From: Streptomyces sp. Je 1-369
GTDB taxonomy: Bacteria > Actinomycetota > Actinomycetes > Streptomycetales > Streptomycetaceae
Direction of reading: 5' to 3'
DNA length: 64,000 nt
Assembly: GCF_026810505.1 (NCBI RefSeq)
Contig: NZ_CP101750.1
Coordinates: forward strand, 6,808,515 to 6,872,514
Position numbers and translations under genes: made by a program
Shown: piece after piece, positions 45,982 through 53,894 of the stretch
How the letters are laid out: each line of letters starts with the position of its first letter
How positions within the stretch are numbered: position 1 is the first letter of the stretch
The notes under the pieces: generated by a model
What the model saw: the letters and a program-made list of their open reading frames with translations, nothing else
The model's database searches: none
Told to the model about the DNA's origin: nothing

Positions 45982-46721
45982 CGACTGCGATGCCCTCTCG
46001 GTCCCCTCGGTCCCCTCGGTCCCCTCGGTCCCCTCTGTCCTCCCTCTCCCCTCTGCCTGCTCTGCTGCGGTACCAGACCGCCCTGCTCGTCCGCTCCCAG
46101 CGCTGGCTTCCCCCGGTGATCCTCTACGCCGTCTTCCTCGGCATCGGCGTACAGGGCGGCCAGCCGATCCTGGACTCGCTCGCGTACGCCGCCGGGGCCC
46201 TGTTGCCCGTGGCCGCCTGGCTGGTGCGGATCTGCGTGTCCAACGAGCCGCCCGCCGCCCGGAGTTGTTCCGCCGCGGCCGCGGGGCCCGGGCGCGCGCA
46301 TCTCGCCTCGCTGCTCGCCGGGTTCCTCGCGTCGTCCGCGCTCGGCGGTGCGGCGGCACTCGTCGTGACGGTCATCAGTGACGCGGCGAGCACGAACTCG
46401 CGGGTGCCGGTGCCGCGGCTCTCCGCCGGGGTGACGGGGCTGCTGGCGATGCTGGTCAGCGCGTCGCTCGGCACGGCGCTCGGGGCGCTGGCCAACTGGC
46501 CGCTGCTGCGTTCCGCGGGGCGGGCCGTGCCCGCGATGCTGCTCGGCGCGCTGCTCCTGCTCGTCACCACGGGTTCCCCGGCGAAGTCGGTCCTCACCGA
46601 CCTGACCACGGGTTCGCGGGAGGGCACGGTGCCGCTGCCACTGGGTGCGCTCGCGGGGGCGCTCGCCGTCGCGGCGGCCGCGATGTGGGGGGCGTGCGCG
46701 CTCAGTTCGCGGCGGGGGTGA
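45978..46721 (+). CDS. ABC exporter membrane subunit
   Basis: 247 residues from GTG 45978, overlapping the ATPase gene. The start is a repetitive Ser/Pro/Arg stretch (RSP repeated) encoded by a 9-bp tandem DNA repeat, followed by six hydrophobic segments (about 45-65, 68-85, 107-130, 145-165, 180-196, 218-240). No sequence motif reveals the cargo. ATG 45990, just before the repeat, is an alternative start. Ends 15 bp from the convergent small zinc-protein gene. Confidence 0.7.
   Translation: MTTAMPSRSPRSPRSPRSPLSSLSPLPALLRYQTALLVRSQRWLPPVILYAVFLGIGVQGGQPILDSLAYAAGALLPVAAWLVRICVSNEPPAARSCSAAAAGPGRAHLASLLAGFLASSALGGAAALVVTVISDAASTNSRVPVPRLSAGVTGLLAMLVSASLGTALGALANWPLLRSAGRAVPAMLLGALLLLVTTGSPAKSVLTDLTTGSREGTVPLPLGALAGALAVAAAAMWGACALSSRRG
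45997..46032. repeat. Tandem repeat, 4 copies of CTCGGTCCC
   Basis: Four identical 9-bp units in a row inside the 5' end of the ABC membrane-subunit gene. The unit length is a multiple of three, so gain or loss of units keeps the frame and changes the number of Arg-Ser-Pro repeats. Such repeats are prone to slippage. Confidence 0.85.
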
Positions 46722-46736
46722 GTCGGGGTGGTGCCG

Positions 46737-46970
46737 TCACCCCGAGCAGGCCGCCCGCTCCGCCTCCCGCCACTCGCACACGGGGCAGAGGGTGATGCCC
46801 TTGTGGGACTCGGGGTACTCCGTCGGCGCCCGGCACAACACGCATTCAGCGAGGGCTTCCGCCGTGCCGGTCGCGGGCGTACCGGTCTCGGGCGTGCTGG
46901 TCTCGGGCCTCCCGGTCTCGGGCCTCCCGGTCTCCGTGCCGCTGTCCTCGCTCTCGGCCTCATCCGTCAT
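46737..46970 (-). CDS. Small acidic protein with two Cys pairs (zinc-ribbon-like)
   Basis: 77 residues from ATG 46970. The first half is acidic and repetitive (ETGRPETGRPETSTPETGTP), probably disordered. The second half has CVLCRAP and CPVCEW, a spacing that suits one zinc ion. No named family recognised. Lies 9 bp upstream of no other same-strand gene; the deacetylase gene at 46980 ends just before it in the direction of transcription, so the two may form one unit. Confidence 0.6.
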   Translation of the reverse strand: MTDEAESEDSGTETGRPETGRPETSTPETGTPATGTAEALAECVLCRAPTEYPESHKGITLCPVCEWREAERAACSG

Positions 46971-46979
46971 GCCGCCACC

Positions 46980-47858
46980 CTAGCCACGCGTCCCAGCACC
47001 TCCCGCCGCCCTGATCTGCTCCGACACCCGGACGAAGCGGTAGCCGCGTTCCCGTAGCTTCGGGATGACCGTGCGCAGGGCGCGTTCCGTCGCGGGGGCC
47101 GCGCTGCGGGTGCAGTGCATGACGACGACCGAGCCGGGCCGCACCCCGTCCAGCACCTGCCGCGCCACCGCCGAGGGGTCCGTCGCGAAGGCGTCGCCGC
47201 TGACCACGTCCCACTGGACGGCGGTGACGCCGCCGGGGGCGAGGGCGCGCAGGGCCCGCCGGTCGTAGCAGCCGCCGGGGAAGCGGAAGTACGGGACGGG
47301 GTGCTCGACCCCCGCCGCGCGGAACGCGGTGAACGCGCGCTCCATGTCGGCACGCATGCGGGCCGCTGGAACGGTCGGCAGTCCGTAGCAGCGGCCGGTG
47401 AAGGCATGGTGGCTGTACGAGTGGTTGGCGACCTCGAAGAGCGGGTCGCGTCCGATGGCCTTGGCCTGCGCCGGGTACTCCTCGGCCCACCGCCCCGTCA
47501 TGAAGAACGTCGCGGGCACCTTGAGCCGCCGCAACGTGGCGACCAGCGCGGGGTTGTCGAACCGTTCACCGGCCGCCGCGCGCGGCCCCTGGTCCGCGGT
47601 CATGTCGGCGTCGAAGGTGAGGGCGACGGTGCGGCCGCGGGCCCGGGGCCCGTTCTCGAACACGGGCGTCAGGCCGGACGGGCCGGGCGCCAGCGTGGGC
47701 GGGGCGGACGGCAGGGGGGCGGCGGCGCTCGCCGGGGGGCGGGCGGGACGGTCCGCGTCACCGGGCGACGTGGCGGTGTCACCGGCGCATCCGGCGAGGG
47801 CGGCGGTCAGGGTGCCGAGGGCGCAGAGCGCGGCGCATCTCCGTACGAGAGTGATCAC
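46980..47858 (-). CDS. Polysaccharide deacetylase (CE4) lipoprotein
   Basis: 292 residues from ATG 47858. Lipobox LAGC, Cys24, then a Pro/Ala-rich linker to about residue 65. The NodB domain has motif 1 TFDADMT (from residue 81; the second Asp is the metal site), motif 2 NHSYSHH, and later FRFPGGCYD and VVMHCT. Removes acetyl groups from a cell-wall or surface polysaccharide such as peptidoglycan or chitin oligomers, outside the membrane. An AT-rich palindrome lies in its promoter region. Confidence 0.85.
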   Translation of the reverse strand: MITLVRRCAALCALGTLTAALAGCAGDTATSPGDADRPARPPASAAAPLPSAPPTLAPGPSGLTPVFENGPRARGRTVALTFDADMTADQGPRAAAGERFDNPALVATLRRLKVPATFFMTGRWAEEYPAQAKAIGRDPLFEVANHSYSHHAFTGRCYGLPTVPAARMRADMERAFTAFRAAGVEHPVPYFRFPGGCYDRRALRALAPGGVTAVQWDVVSGDAFATDPSAVARQVLDGVRPGSVVVMHCTRSAAPATERALRTVIPKLRERGYRFVRVSEQIRAAGGAGTRG

Positions 47859-47865
47859 CCGTTGA

Positions 47866-47875
47866 ACATATATGT
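47866..47875. promoter_or_regulatory. AT-rich palindrome ACATATATGT upstream of deacetylase
   Basis: A 10-bp self-complementary sequence in a rare AT-rich patch (47866-47895), 8 bp upstream of the deacetylase start. May be part of an operator or -10 region; unusual in such GC-rich DNA. Confidence 0.35.
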
Positions 47876-47991
47876 ATGAATGTAGTAAATCGGACTAAGG
47901 GGTGGCCCGGGGGCGGGTATCGCCACCCGTCCGGGCTCGTCGCACGTCCCGGCACGTCCCGGCCGCACGTCCCCGCCGTCGTGCGTGGCGT

Positions 47992-48684
47992 TTACAGCCA
48001 GCCGTCCAGCGATCCCATGAACCCCTCGAAGTCGTCCCGGTGAATCGTGTGCCCCGCCCCCCGCACCGTGCGCACCTCGAACCCGCGCCGCGCCAGCTCC
48101 TCCTTGAGTGCGTCGGAGACGACGGCGCTCGGGTCCGCCACCTGTACGAGCGAGGGCACGGCCGGCGCGGCCGGGGTGTGGTCGACCGCGCCCGCGCCGG
48201 ATATCGAGAGCGCGGTGTCCGGGTCCCAGACGGCCAGCGTGGCCATCTCGACGTCCACGTCGGCCGCCCCCCAGCGCGGGTTGAACTTCGCGAGGACGTC
48301 GCGCGGTATGTGCCGGAACTCCACGAACAGCGCGGGGTCGATCACGCCCTCGCCGCCGAGCGCCCACGCCGGATCGGAGTACACGGTCCGCGCGGGCGCG
48401 AGCCGCTCCGCCGCGAGGGACAGGGCGAGCCCGCCGAGCGAGTGCCCGATCGCCAGCTCCGCGCCGACAGGCAGCGTGTCGACGAGGTCGTCCGCGAAGA
48501 TCTCCGCCCCGTACTCGCCGCGTCCGCTCGCGCCGTGACCGCGCAGGTCGACGCCGATCACCCGGTACCCCTTGTCGGCGAGGGCGGGACCCACGCGCCG
48601 CCAGGTGCGGTGGTCCGACATGATCCCGTGGACCAGGACGGCGACGCGGTCGCCGGATCCCCACTCGTGGGTGTGCAGCTTCAT
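47992..48684 (-). CDS. Alpha/beta hydrolase
   Basis: 230 residues from ATG 48684. Oxyanion motif VLVHGIMSDHRTW, nucleophile Ser in IGHSLGG, an Asp in the middle region and a C-terminal His in GAGHTIHRDDF complete a likely catalytic triad. Cytoplasmic, no signal. Substrate unknown. Divergent from the MFS pump gene at 48877. Confidence 0.8.
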   Translation of the reverse strand: MKLHTHEWGSGDRVAVLVHGIMSDHRTWRRVGPALADKGYRVIGVDLRGHGASGRGEYGAEIFADDLVDTLPVGAELAIGHSLGGLALSLAAERLAPARTVYSDPAWALGGEGVIDPALFVEFRHIPRDVLAKFNPRWGAADVDVEMATLAVWDPDTALSISGAGAVDHTPAAPAVPSLVQVADPSAVVSDALKEELARRGFEVRTVRGAGHTIHRDDFEGFMGSLDGWL

Positions 48685-48789
48685 GGTGGCGGTGCCTCTC
48701 TCGTGCGCGGCCGGGCAGTTGTTCCCGGATCCTCTACAGATCTTGTACGTGGGCTGTTCCGCTCCCGTGTCCGGCCCCCGCGACGGATG

Positions 48790-48861
48790 TTTTGAAGCGA
48801 CTGATTCAGAATGTGCTAGCGTCCGGCCTTGTTCGTTCGTTCTGGAGCACTTGCTTCAAAA
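48790..48861 (+). promoter_or_regulatory. Candidate promoter and inverted repeat upstream of the MFS gene
   Basis: TTGAAG (48792-48797) and TAGCGT (48817-48822), 19 bp apart, form a possible -35/-10 pair. TTTTGAAGC (48790-48798) is repeated as its complement GCTTCAAAA (48853-48861), so the promoter region is flanked by inverted copies, possibly two operator halves or a looped site. Confidence 0.4.
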
Positions 48862-48876
48862 AAGGGGGCCGCCTCC

Positions 48877-50127
48877 ATGCCGCTCGCGGTGTACATAATC
48901 GGGCTGGGCATCTTCACCCAAGGAACCTCGGAGTTCATGCTGTCCGGCCTCCTGCCGGGCATGGCCGACGACCTGGGGGTCTCCATCCCCGACGCCGGGC
49001 TGCTCATCTCGGCGTTCGCGATCGGCATGGTCGTCGGCGCCCCGCTGCTCGCCGTAGCCACCCTCCGGTGGCCGCGGCGCACGGCGCTCGTCTCGTTGCA
49101 GGCGGCCTTCGTCGCGGCGCACGTCGTCGGCGCGCTCGCGCCCGGCTACGCCGTCCTGTTCGTGACCCGCGTGATCGGCGCCCTCGCGTACGCCGGGTAC
49201 TGGGGCGTCGCCGTCGCCACCGCGGTGGCGCTCGTCCCCGCGGACGCCAAGGCACGGGCGGTCGCCGTGGTCGCGGGCGGGCTGACGCTCGCCACCATCG
49301 TCGGCGTCCCCGCGGGCACGCTGCTCAGCCAGGTCTCCGACTGGCGCGCCGCGTTCTGGGCGGTGGCGGCGGCCACGGCGGTCAGCGCCGTCTGCACGCT
49401 GCTCTTCGTCCCGGGCGGCAGGGGCGGCAGAGTCAGCAGGGGGGACCGGGACGGCCGGGGTGCGGGCGAGCAGCCCTCCGTCGGGGCCGAGCTGCGCGCC
49501 ATGGCGCGACCGCAACTGTGGCTCTCGTACGCTGTGACCGCCTTCGCCTTCGGCGCCGTCATCGTCACCTTCAGCTATCTGGCGGCCCTGCTCACCGAGG
49601 TGACCGGGGTCCCCGAAGGGTGGGTGCCCGCCGTCCTCGCGCTGTTCGGCGTCGGCGGGATGGCGGGCATCGTGATCGGTGGACGCACCGGCCAGACGCG
49701 GCCCCTCGGCACGCTCGGCGCGGGGCTCGGCGCCCTCGCCGTCTTCTCCGCGCTGCTCGCGCTGACGGCACACGTCACGGCCGTGGTGATCGCCCTGGTC
49801 CTCCTGCTCGGCTTCGTCGGCTACGTCACCAACCCCGCCCTGCAGTCACGGGTGTTCGCCCTCGCGCCGGGCGCGCCCACGCTGGTCGGCGCGACCAACA
49901 CGGCCGCGTTCAACGTCGGCAACACGGTCGCCCCGCTCCTCGGCGGCCTGGCCATCGACGCCGGGCACGGTTACGCCTCCGTGGCCTGGGTCGGTGCGGT
50001 GCTGGCCGCCGTGGGTGCGGCGGGCGTGCTGTGGGCGGCGACTCTGCAGCGGGCGGAGCGGGAACGGGTGGAGCGGGAGCAGGCGGAGGACCCGTTTTGT
50101 ATGTGTGTTCCAAAACGTCTACCGTAG
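48877..50127 (+). CDS. MFS efflux transporter (Cmx/CmrA-type drug exporter)
   Basis: 416 residues from ATG 48877, with AAGGGGG upstream; an ATG 48 bases earlier lacks family features. Twelve membrane segments. Signatures of the chloramphenicol/drug-efflux group: GLGIFTQGTSEFMLSGLLP in the first segment, GAPLLAVATLRWPRRTAL, and GVPAGTLLSQVSDWRAAFW (motif C region). Exports a small hydrophobic compound. The last codons contain the inverted repeat before the TetR gene, and the atropopeptide genes follow, so it could export their product. Confidence 0.85.
   Translation: MPLAVYIIGLGIFTQGTSEFMLSGLLPGMADDLGVSIPDAGLLISAFAIGMVVGAPLLAVATLRWPRRTALVSLQAAFVAAHVVGALAPGYAVLFVTRVIGALAYAGYWGVAVATAVALVPADAKARAVAVVAGGLTLATIVGVPAGTLLSQVSDWRAAFWAVAAATAVSAVCTLLFVPGGRGGRVSRGDRDGRGAGEQPSVGAELRAMARPQLWLSYAVTAFAFGAVIVTFSYLAALLTEVTGVPEGWVPAVLALFGVGGMAGIVIGGRTGQTRPLGTLGAGLGALAVFSALLALTAHVTAVVIALVLLLGFVGYVTNPALQSRVFALAPGAPTLVGATNTAAFNVGNTVAPLLGGLAIDAGHGYASVAWVGAVLAAVGAAGVLWAATLQRAERERVEREQAEDPFCMCVPKRLP
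50093..50117. promoter_or_regulatory. Inverted repeat CGTTTTG-N11-CAAAACG, candidate TetR operator
   Basis: A perfect 7-bp inverted repeat with an 11-bp spacer, spanning the end of the MFS gene and ending 14 bp before the TetR start. Position and symmetry suit autoregulation by the downstream TetR protein. Confidence 0.6.
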
Positions 50128-50131
50128 GCCC

Positions 50132-50710
50132 ATGGCGAGACCCCGAGAGTTCGATGAGGACCGCGTCGTCACCGCGGCCATGGAGACGTTCTGGCGCCAC
50201 GGGTACGAAGCGACCTCGACGCGCGATCTGTGCGACAGCACGGGGCTCGGCCCCTCCAGCCTCTACAACACCTTCGGTGGGAAGCGGCAGCTCTACCTCC
50301 GTGCCCTGCGGCGCTACCACGACACCGCCACCGCGGAACAGGTCGAGATCCTGCGCGGCGACGGGCCCGCCAAGGAGCGGCTGCGCGCCATGATGATGCA
50401 CGCCGTCGACGCCGACCTCGACGAGACGGGGACGCGCGGCTGCTTCGCCGTCAACGCCGCCATGGAGGCCGCCGGGTTCGACCCGGAGGTCAGGGAAGCG
50501 GTGCGGCGCAGCTTCGACCGGGTCGAGGACGAGCTGTGCGCGGTCGTCGAGGCGGGGCGCGGCGCGGGGGAGATCCGCGCCACGGGTGACGCCAGGGTCG
50601 TGGCCCGCCGGGTCCAGAGCACGTACTACGGCCTCCGTGTCCTCAGCCGCGTACAGGACGACCGCGAGGTGCTCCTCGCCACGGTGGACGGCGCGCTCGC
50701 CGACCTGTGA
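50132..50710 (+). CDS. TetR/AcrR-family transcriptional regulator
   Basis: 192 residues from ATG 50132. N-terminal helix-turn-helix (about 8-50): VVTAAMETFWRHGYEATSTRDLCDSTGLGPSSLYNTFGGKRQLY, split by the typical GxxxTS turn. The C-terminal ligand-binding part includes GCFAVNAAMEAA. Follows the MFS gene by 4 bp and probably represses it; ends 146 bp before the atropopeptide precursor gene, so a role in that locus is possible. Confidence 0.88.
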   Translation: MARPREFDEDRVVTAAMETFWRHGYEATSTRDLCDSTGLGPSSLYNTFGGKRQLYLRALRRYHDTATAEQVEILRGDGPAKERLRAMMMHAVDADLDETGTRGCFAVNAAMEAAGFDPEVREAVRRSFDRVEDELCAVVEAGRGAGEIRATGDARVVARRVQSTYYGLRVLSRVQDDREVLLATVDGALADL

Positions 50711-50856
50711 CTGCGTGCGTGCGCGCGCATGCGGCCCGCTGACGCTCCGCTCACGCGCTTCGCGTTGCCGTTTATCGGACGTTGATCGGGCGGGTCGATG
50801 CTTCTTCGCAGGTTCATGTCCGGCATGGACCGACGGAAACGACCGGAGGTATGCAC

Positions 50857-50937
50857 ATGAAGGTTGTCCGCTCCCTCAAGAAGAAGATCACCGGCGAGAA
50901 GAGCCTCAAGGCGTACGCCTGGTACCACTGGTACTAG
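50857..50937 (+). CDS. Atropopeptide (tryptorubin-type) RiPP precursor peptide
   Basis: 26 residues from ATG 50857, with GGAGGT 6 bases upstream (an ATG at 50851 abuts that site and is less likely). The peptide starts MKVVRSLKKK, continues KSLKAY and ends AWYHWY directly at the stop. Tryptorubin A is the hexapeptide AWYIWY cut from the C-terminus of such a precursor and cross-linked between aromatic side chains by one cytochrome P450. Here His replaces Ile, and a P450 gene starts 107 bp later. The match of core, basic leader and partner enzyme makes this assignment firm even at this length. The exact leader cleavage site is inferred. Confidence 0.88.
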   Translation: MKVVRSLKKKITGEKSLKAYAWYHWY

Positions 50938-51044
50938 GCCGACCCTGCTCTCGACCGTAGGGACGTAATGCGCCGTTGAGGTCCGCGCCCGGCGTGCCGC
51001 GAACCGGCCGCCGGGCCCGGGCCTCCCGCTCTGGGAGACCCCCG

Positions 51045-52100
51045 ATGTCCATTTCCGGCACCGACCGGCTCGCGCGGACCACCGTCTTCACGCCGCGACT
51101 CGACGCCCTGCTGCGCGACCACCGCGGCCAGGACGTGTTCCGCCTGGACGACGACACCGTCGGCGTCGCCGGGCCCGCGATCACCGACCAGATCCTCGCC
51201 GCACGGCCCGCCACCGAGCGTGAACGCCCCACCTTCAAGCCGCTGCACGGGCGTTCCATCCCGCGCACCGAGGCCGCCACGGTCATGCAGGCCATCGGCC
51301 GTGACGTGCGGGCGGCGCTGAAGAAACCCGTGCCCGGCCGGCTCGACCTCTCCGGGGAGTGGCCGCACGTCGGCCACGTGTACCTGCGCGATCTGATCCT
51401 CGGCGCCGACCCGTACCGGCTGCGCATCCTCATGGACCGCACGCTGGAGCTGACGCCCAAGCTGACGTGGACGGTCATCGCGACCGGCGCCGCCCTGCCC
51501 GGCAGGCTCCGCCCCGGCGCGCCCGTCACCAGCATCGCGAGCCTCACCGCGAACGCCACGACCTACAGCGACCGCCGCTACGCCATGGGCCTGTACCGGC
51601 GCGCGGCCGCCCCCGTCTGCTTCACGGTCTCCACGCTCGTCGCCAACGCGTACTGGCTCGGGGCGCCCTTCGACGACGCGACACCCAACGAGCACATCCT
51701 GTACGAGTCCATGCGGCTGCTCCCGCCGTCCTGGAACATCCTGCGCAACGCGTCCCCCGAGTACACCGCCCTCGACGACCGCATCGGCACCGGCGACGAC
51801 GTCCTGCTCCTGCCCCTGCTCAGCCACCGCGATCCGGAACTCTGGGACGATCCCGACGTGTTCCGCGCCGACCGGTGGGCCACCCTGGACCCCGACGACC
51901 ACCCCGGCTACCTCCCGTTCGGCCACGTCTCCGAACGCTGCTGGGGCCGTCACATGGTGATGCCCCTGGCCGGCATGCTCCTCGACGTCCTGCGCGCCGA
52001 GGGCGCGACGGTCGACCCCCGCCAGACCACGGCGAAGGTTCCGCTCGCGGGTCTGCTCGGTGTCGACAAGGTGCGGCTCGTGCGGGCGGGCCGAGCGTAG
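51045..52100 (+). CDS. Cytochrome P450, predicted atropopeptide cross-linking enzyme
   Basis: 351 residues from ATG 51045 (GGGAG upstream), short for a P450 (usually about 400). ExxR is E221-SMR-224, followed by PPSWNILR. The meander has FRADRW (273-278), and the haem loop is PFGHVSERCWG with ligand Cys299. The usual I-helix acid/alcohol pair is not evident; FTVSTLVANAYW lies where it would be expected. The protein presumably forms carbon-carbon and carbon-nitrogen bonds between Trp/Tyr side chains of the precursor core. It needs a ferredoxin and reductase, none of which is encoded here. Followed by a terminator at 52125. Confidence 0.88.
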   Translation: MSISGTDRLARTTVFTPRLDALLRDHRGQDVFRLDDDTVGVAGPAITDQILAARPATERERPTFKPLHGRSIPRTEAATVMQAIGRDVRAALKKPVPGRLDLSGEWPHVGHVYLRDLILGADPYRLRILMDRTLELTPKLTWTVIATGAALPGRLRPGAPVTSIASLTANATTYSDRRYAMGLYRRAAAPVCFTVSTLVANAYWLGAPFDDATPNEHILYESMRLLPPSWNILRNASPEYTALDDRIGTGDDVLLLPLLSHRDPELWDDPDVFRADRWATLDPDDHPGYLPFGHVSERCWGRHMVMPLAGMLLDVLRAEGATVDPRQTTAKVPLAGLLGVDKVRLVRAGRA

Positions 52101-52403
52101 GAGTGTGAGCAACACCGCACTCCGGGGCGCCAGTTGTGCACTGGCGCCCGACCGGCGTGACAGGGCATGGTGGGAGTTCGGACGCAGGGAGTGATGAGCA
52201 TGGCTGCGAACTACCGGCGCATGAGCGCCCGTTCTCACGGGAAGTGACCCCGGTCGCCGGGGCCGGCCCCGGACGCAGCCCTGCCACTGACCCACGTCGG
52301 ACGCGTCTCCGTCGGCCACTCGGCATCCCGGATCCCGGATCCCCTGACCGGATCATCGGATCCCGACCTTCACCCGCTCCGGCCTGCCGACGGAGGAACC
52401 GCC
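52101..52403. other. 303-bp intergenic region after the P450 gene
   Basis: Contains the terminator at 52125-52149. A 17-codon frame at 52194-52247 with GGGAG just upstream is too short to trust. The rest, up to the small membrane-protein gene, shows no recognisable feature. Confidence 0.5.
52125..52149 (+). terminator. Terminator after the P450 gene
   Basis: GGGCGCCAGT (52125-52134) pairs perfectly with ACTGGCGCCC (52140-52149) around a TGTGC loop, 24 bp after the P450 stop. Defines the end of the precursor-P450 transcript. Confidence 0.75.
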
Positions 52404-52583
52404 ATGACCACCATCCTCATCGAACTCGCCGCGGGAACCCCTGAGTTCCTGCTCGCCGCTGTCGTCGTGATCGCCGTGACGTTCCTGGCCGCCCTCGCCA
52501 TCGCGGTCCGGGGCACGGCCCCCGAGGAACGCGAGGCCGTCCTGCGTGCCTTCGCCCAGATCCTGCCGATACGACGAAGATAG
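52404..52583 (+). CDS. Small single-helix membrane protein
   Basis: 59 residues from ATG 52404, with GGAGG 7 bases upstream. Residues about 13-36 form one strongly hydrophobic segment (PEFLLAAVVVIAVTFLAALAIAV), followed by a charged tail ending PIRRR. No family recognised. It follows the atropopeptide genes in the same direction but beyond their terminator, so it is probably a separate unit. Confidence 0.6.
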   Translation: MTTILIELAAGTPEFLLAAVVVIAVTFLAALAIAVRGTAPEEREAVLRAFAQILPIRRR

Positions 52584-52706
52584 GGGCCGGGTGAACGTGC
52601 GGGCCGGCCGACGAGAACTGCGTTCACGCGACGTATCCCCAGGCGTAATCGCAGCTGCTTGGATGTGCGGGCCCGCAGCAATCATCCCCGCCCCCAAGGA
52701 GTCTCC

Positions 52707-53693
52707 GTGTCGTACGCAGTGCTGCGCAGGACCCGTGCCGCCGCCATCGCCTCCGTGCTCGCCGGCGCCACGCTCGTCGGCGTCGCCCCCGCCGCGAGCG
52801 CGTCCGCCGCGTCCGCCGCTCCGGCCCCGCTCAAGGTGCTCACGTACAACACCTTCCTGTTCAGCAAGACGCTCTACCCGAACTGGGGCCAGGACCACCG
52901 GGCGAAGGCGATACCGGCTGCGGACTTCTTCCAAGGGCAGGATGTCGTCGTGCTCCAGGAGGCGTTCGACAACACGTCGTCCGACGCGCTGAAGGCGAAC
53001 GCGGTGGGCCGCTATCCGCACCAGACCCCCGTGATGGGGCGCGGGAAGAGCGGGTGGGACGCCACCGGCGGCGCGTACTCCTCCGTGACGCCGGAGGACG
53101 GGGGCGTGACGGTGCTGAGCAAGTGGCCGATCGTGCGCAAGGAGCAGTACGTCTACAAGGACGCCTGCGGGTCCGACGCGTACTCCAACAAGGGCTTCGT
53201 CTACGCCGTGCTGGACGTGGACGGCACGAAGACGCATGTCGTCGGCACCCACGCCCAGTCCACCGACCCCGGCTGCGGCAGCGGGGAGGCCGCGGCGACC
53301 CGCGCGAAGCAGTTCAAGGAGATGGACGCCTTCTTGGACGCCAAGAACATCCCCGCCGCCGAACAGGTCATCGTGGCGGGCGACTTCAACGTCGACTCGC
53401 GCAGCGCCGAGTACACCTCGATGCTCACCGACGCGGCCCTCGCCCCCGCCGAGAGCCGCACCGGCCACCCGTACTCCTTCGACACCCGGGACAACTCGAT
53501 CGCCGCCGAGCGCTACCCGGACGACCCCCGCGAGGACCTGGACCACATCCTGCACCGCAAGGGCCACGCCCGCCCCGCCACGTGGCACAACCACGTGATC
53601 AAGGAGCAGAGCACGCCCTGGACGGTTTCCAGCTGGGGCAAGAAGTACACGTACACGAACCTGTCGGACCACTACCCCGTGATTGGTTCCTAG
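52707..53693 (+). CDS. Secreted sphingomyelinase C-like phosphodiesterase (EEP superfamily)
   Basis: 328 residues from GTG 52707, with AAGGAG 6 bases upstream. Signal peptide about 1-37, ending in an Ala-rich region. Exonuclease-endonuclease-phosphatase fold: KVLTYNTFLF, VVLQEAF (metal-binding Glu), THAQSTDPGC, VAGDFNVDS, EDLDHIL, and the catalytic SDHYPV at the C-terminus. Bacterial neutral sphingomyelinases of this layout cleave sphingomyelin and related phospholipids outside the cell; a nuclease role is less likely. Confidence 0.85.
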   Translation: MSYAVLRRTRAAAIASVLAGATLVGVAPAASASAASAAPAPLKVLTYNTFLFSKTLYPNWGQDHRAKAIPAADFFQGQDVVVLQEAFDNTSSDALKANAVGRYPHQTPVMGRGKSGWDATGGAYSSVTPEDGGVTVLSKWPIVRKEQYVYKDACGSDAYSNKGFVYAVLDVDGTKTHVVGTHAQSTDPGCGSGEAAATRAKQFKEMDAFLDAKNIPAAEQVIVAGDFNVDSRSAEYTSMLTDAALAPAESRTGHPYSFDTRDNSIAAERYPDDPREDLDHILHRKGHARPATWHNHVIKEQSTPWTVSSWGKKYTYTNLSDHYPVIGS

Positions 53694-53767
53694 GGGCCGT
53701 CTCCAGAGGTGATCAAGGGTGGAGGACGTGACCAGGCTGCGCGGCCTGAGGTCGCAAGCGCATGCAC

Positions 53768-53799
53768 GCTGATCCGCTGATCCGCTGATCTGCTGATCC
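53768..53799. repeat. Tandem repeat, 4 copies of GCTGATCC
   Basis: GCTGATCC twice, GCTGATCT, then GCTGATCC, in the 201-bp gap before the gene at 53895. Eight-bp units outside coding sequence; possibly a slippage product or a trace of insertion. Confidence 0.8.
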
Positions 53800-53894
53800 G
53801 CGAGCTTCCGACGAGCATCGAGCGCGAGGCAATTTCCGTGGCCGCGGCCTGTTCGGGACTCCTGCAGTGGCGTGCCCGGGGGTCACGATGAGCC

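Noticed and set aside
45997..46032. CRISPR or regulatory repeat
   Set aside because: A continuous 9-bp tandem repeat inside a coding region without spacers.
52194..52247. 17-codon frame after the P450 as a second RiPP precursor
   Set aside because: Ribosome site is acceptable, but the peptide lacks the aromatic core and leader features and lies beyond the terminator.
53768..53799. CRISPR array
   Set aside because: Units are 8 bp with no spacers and no cas genes nearby.
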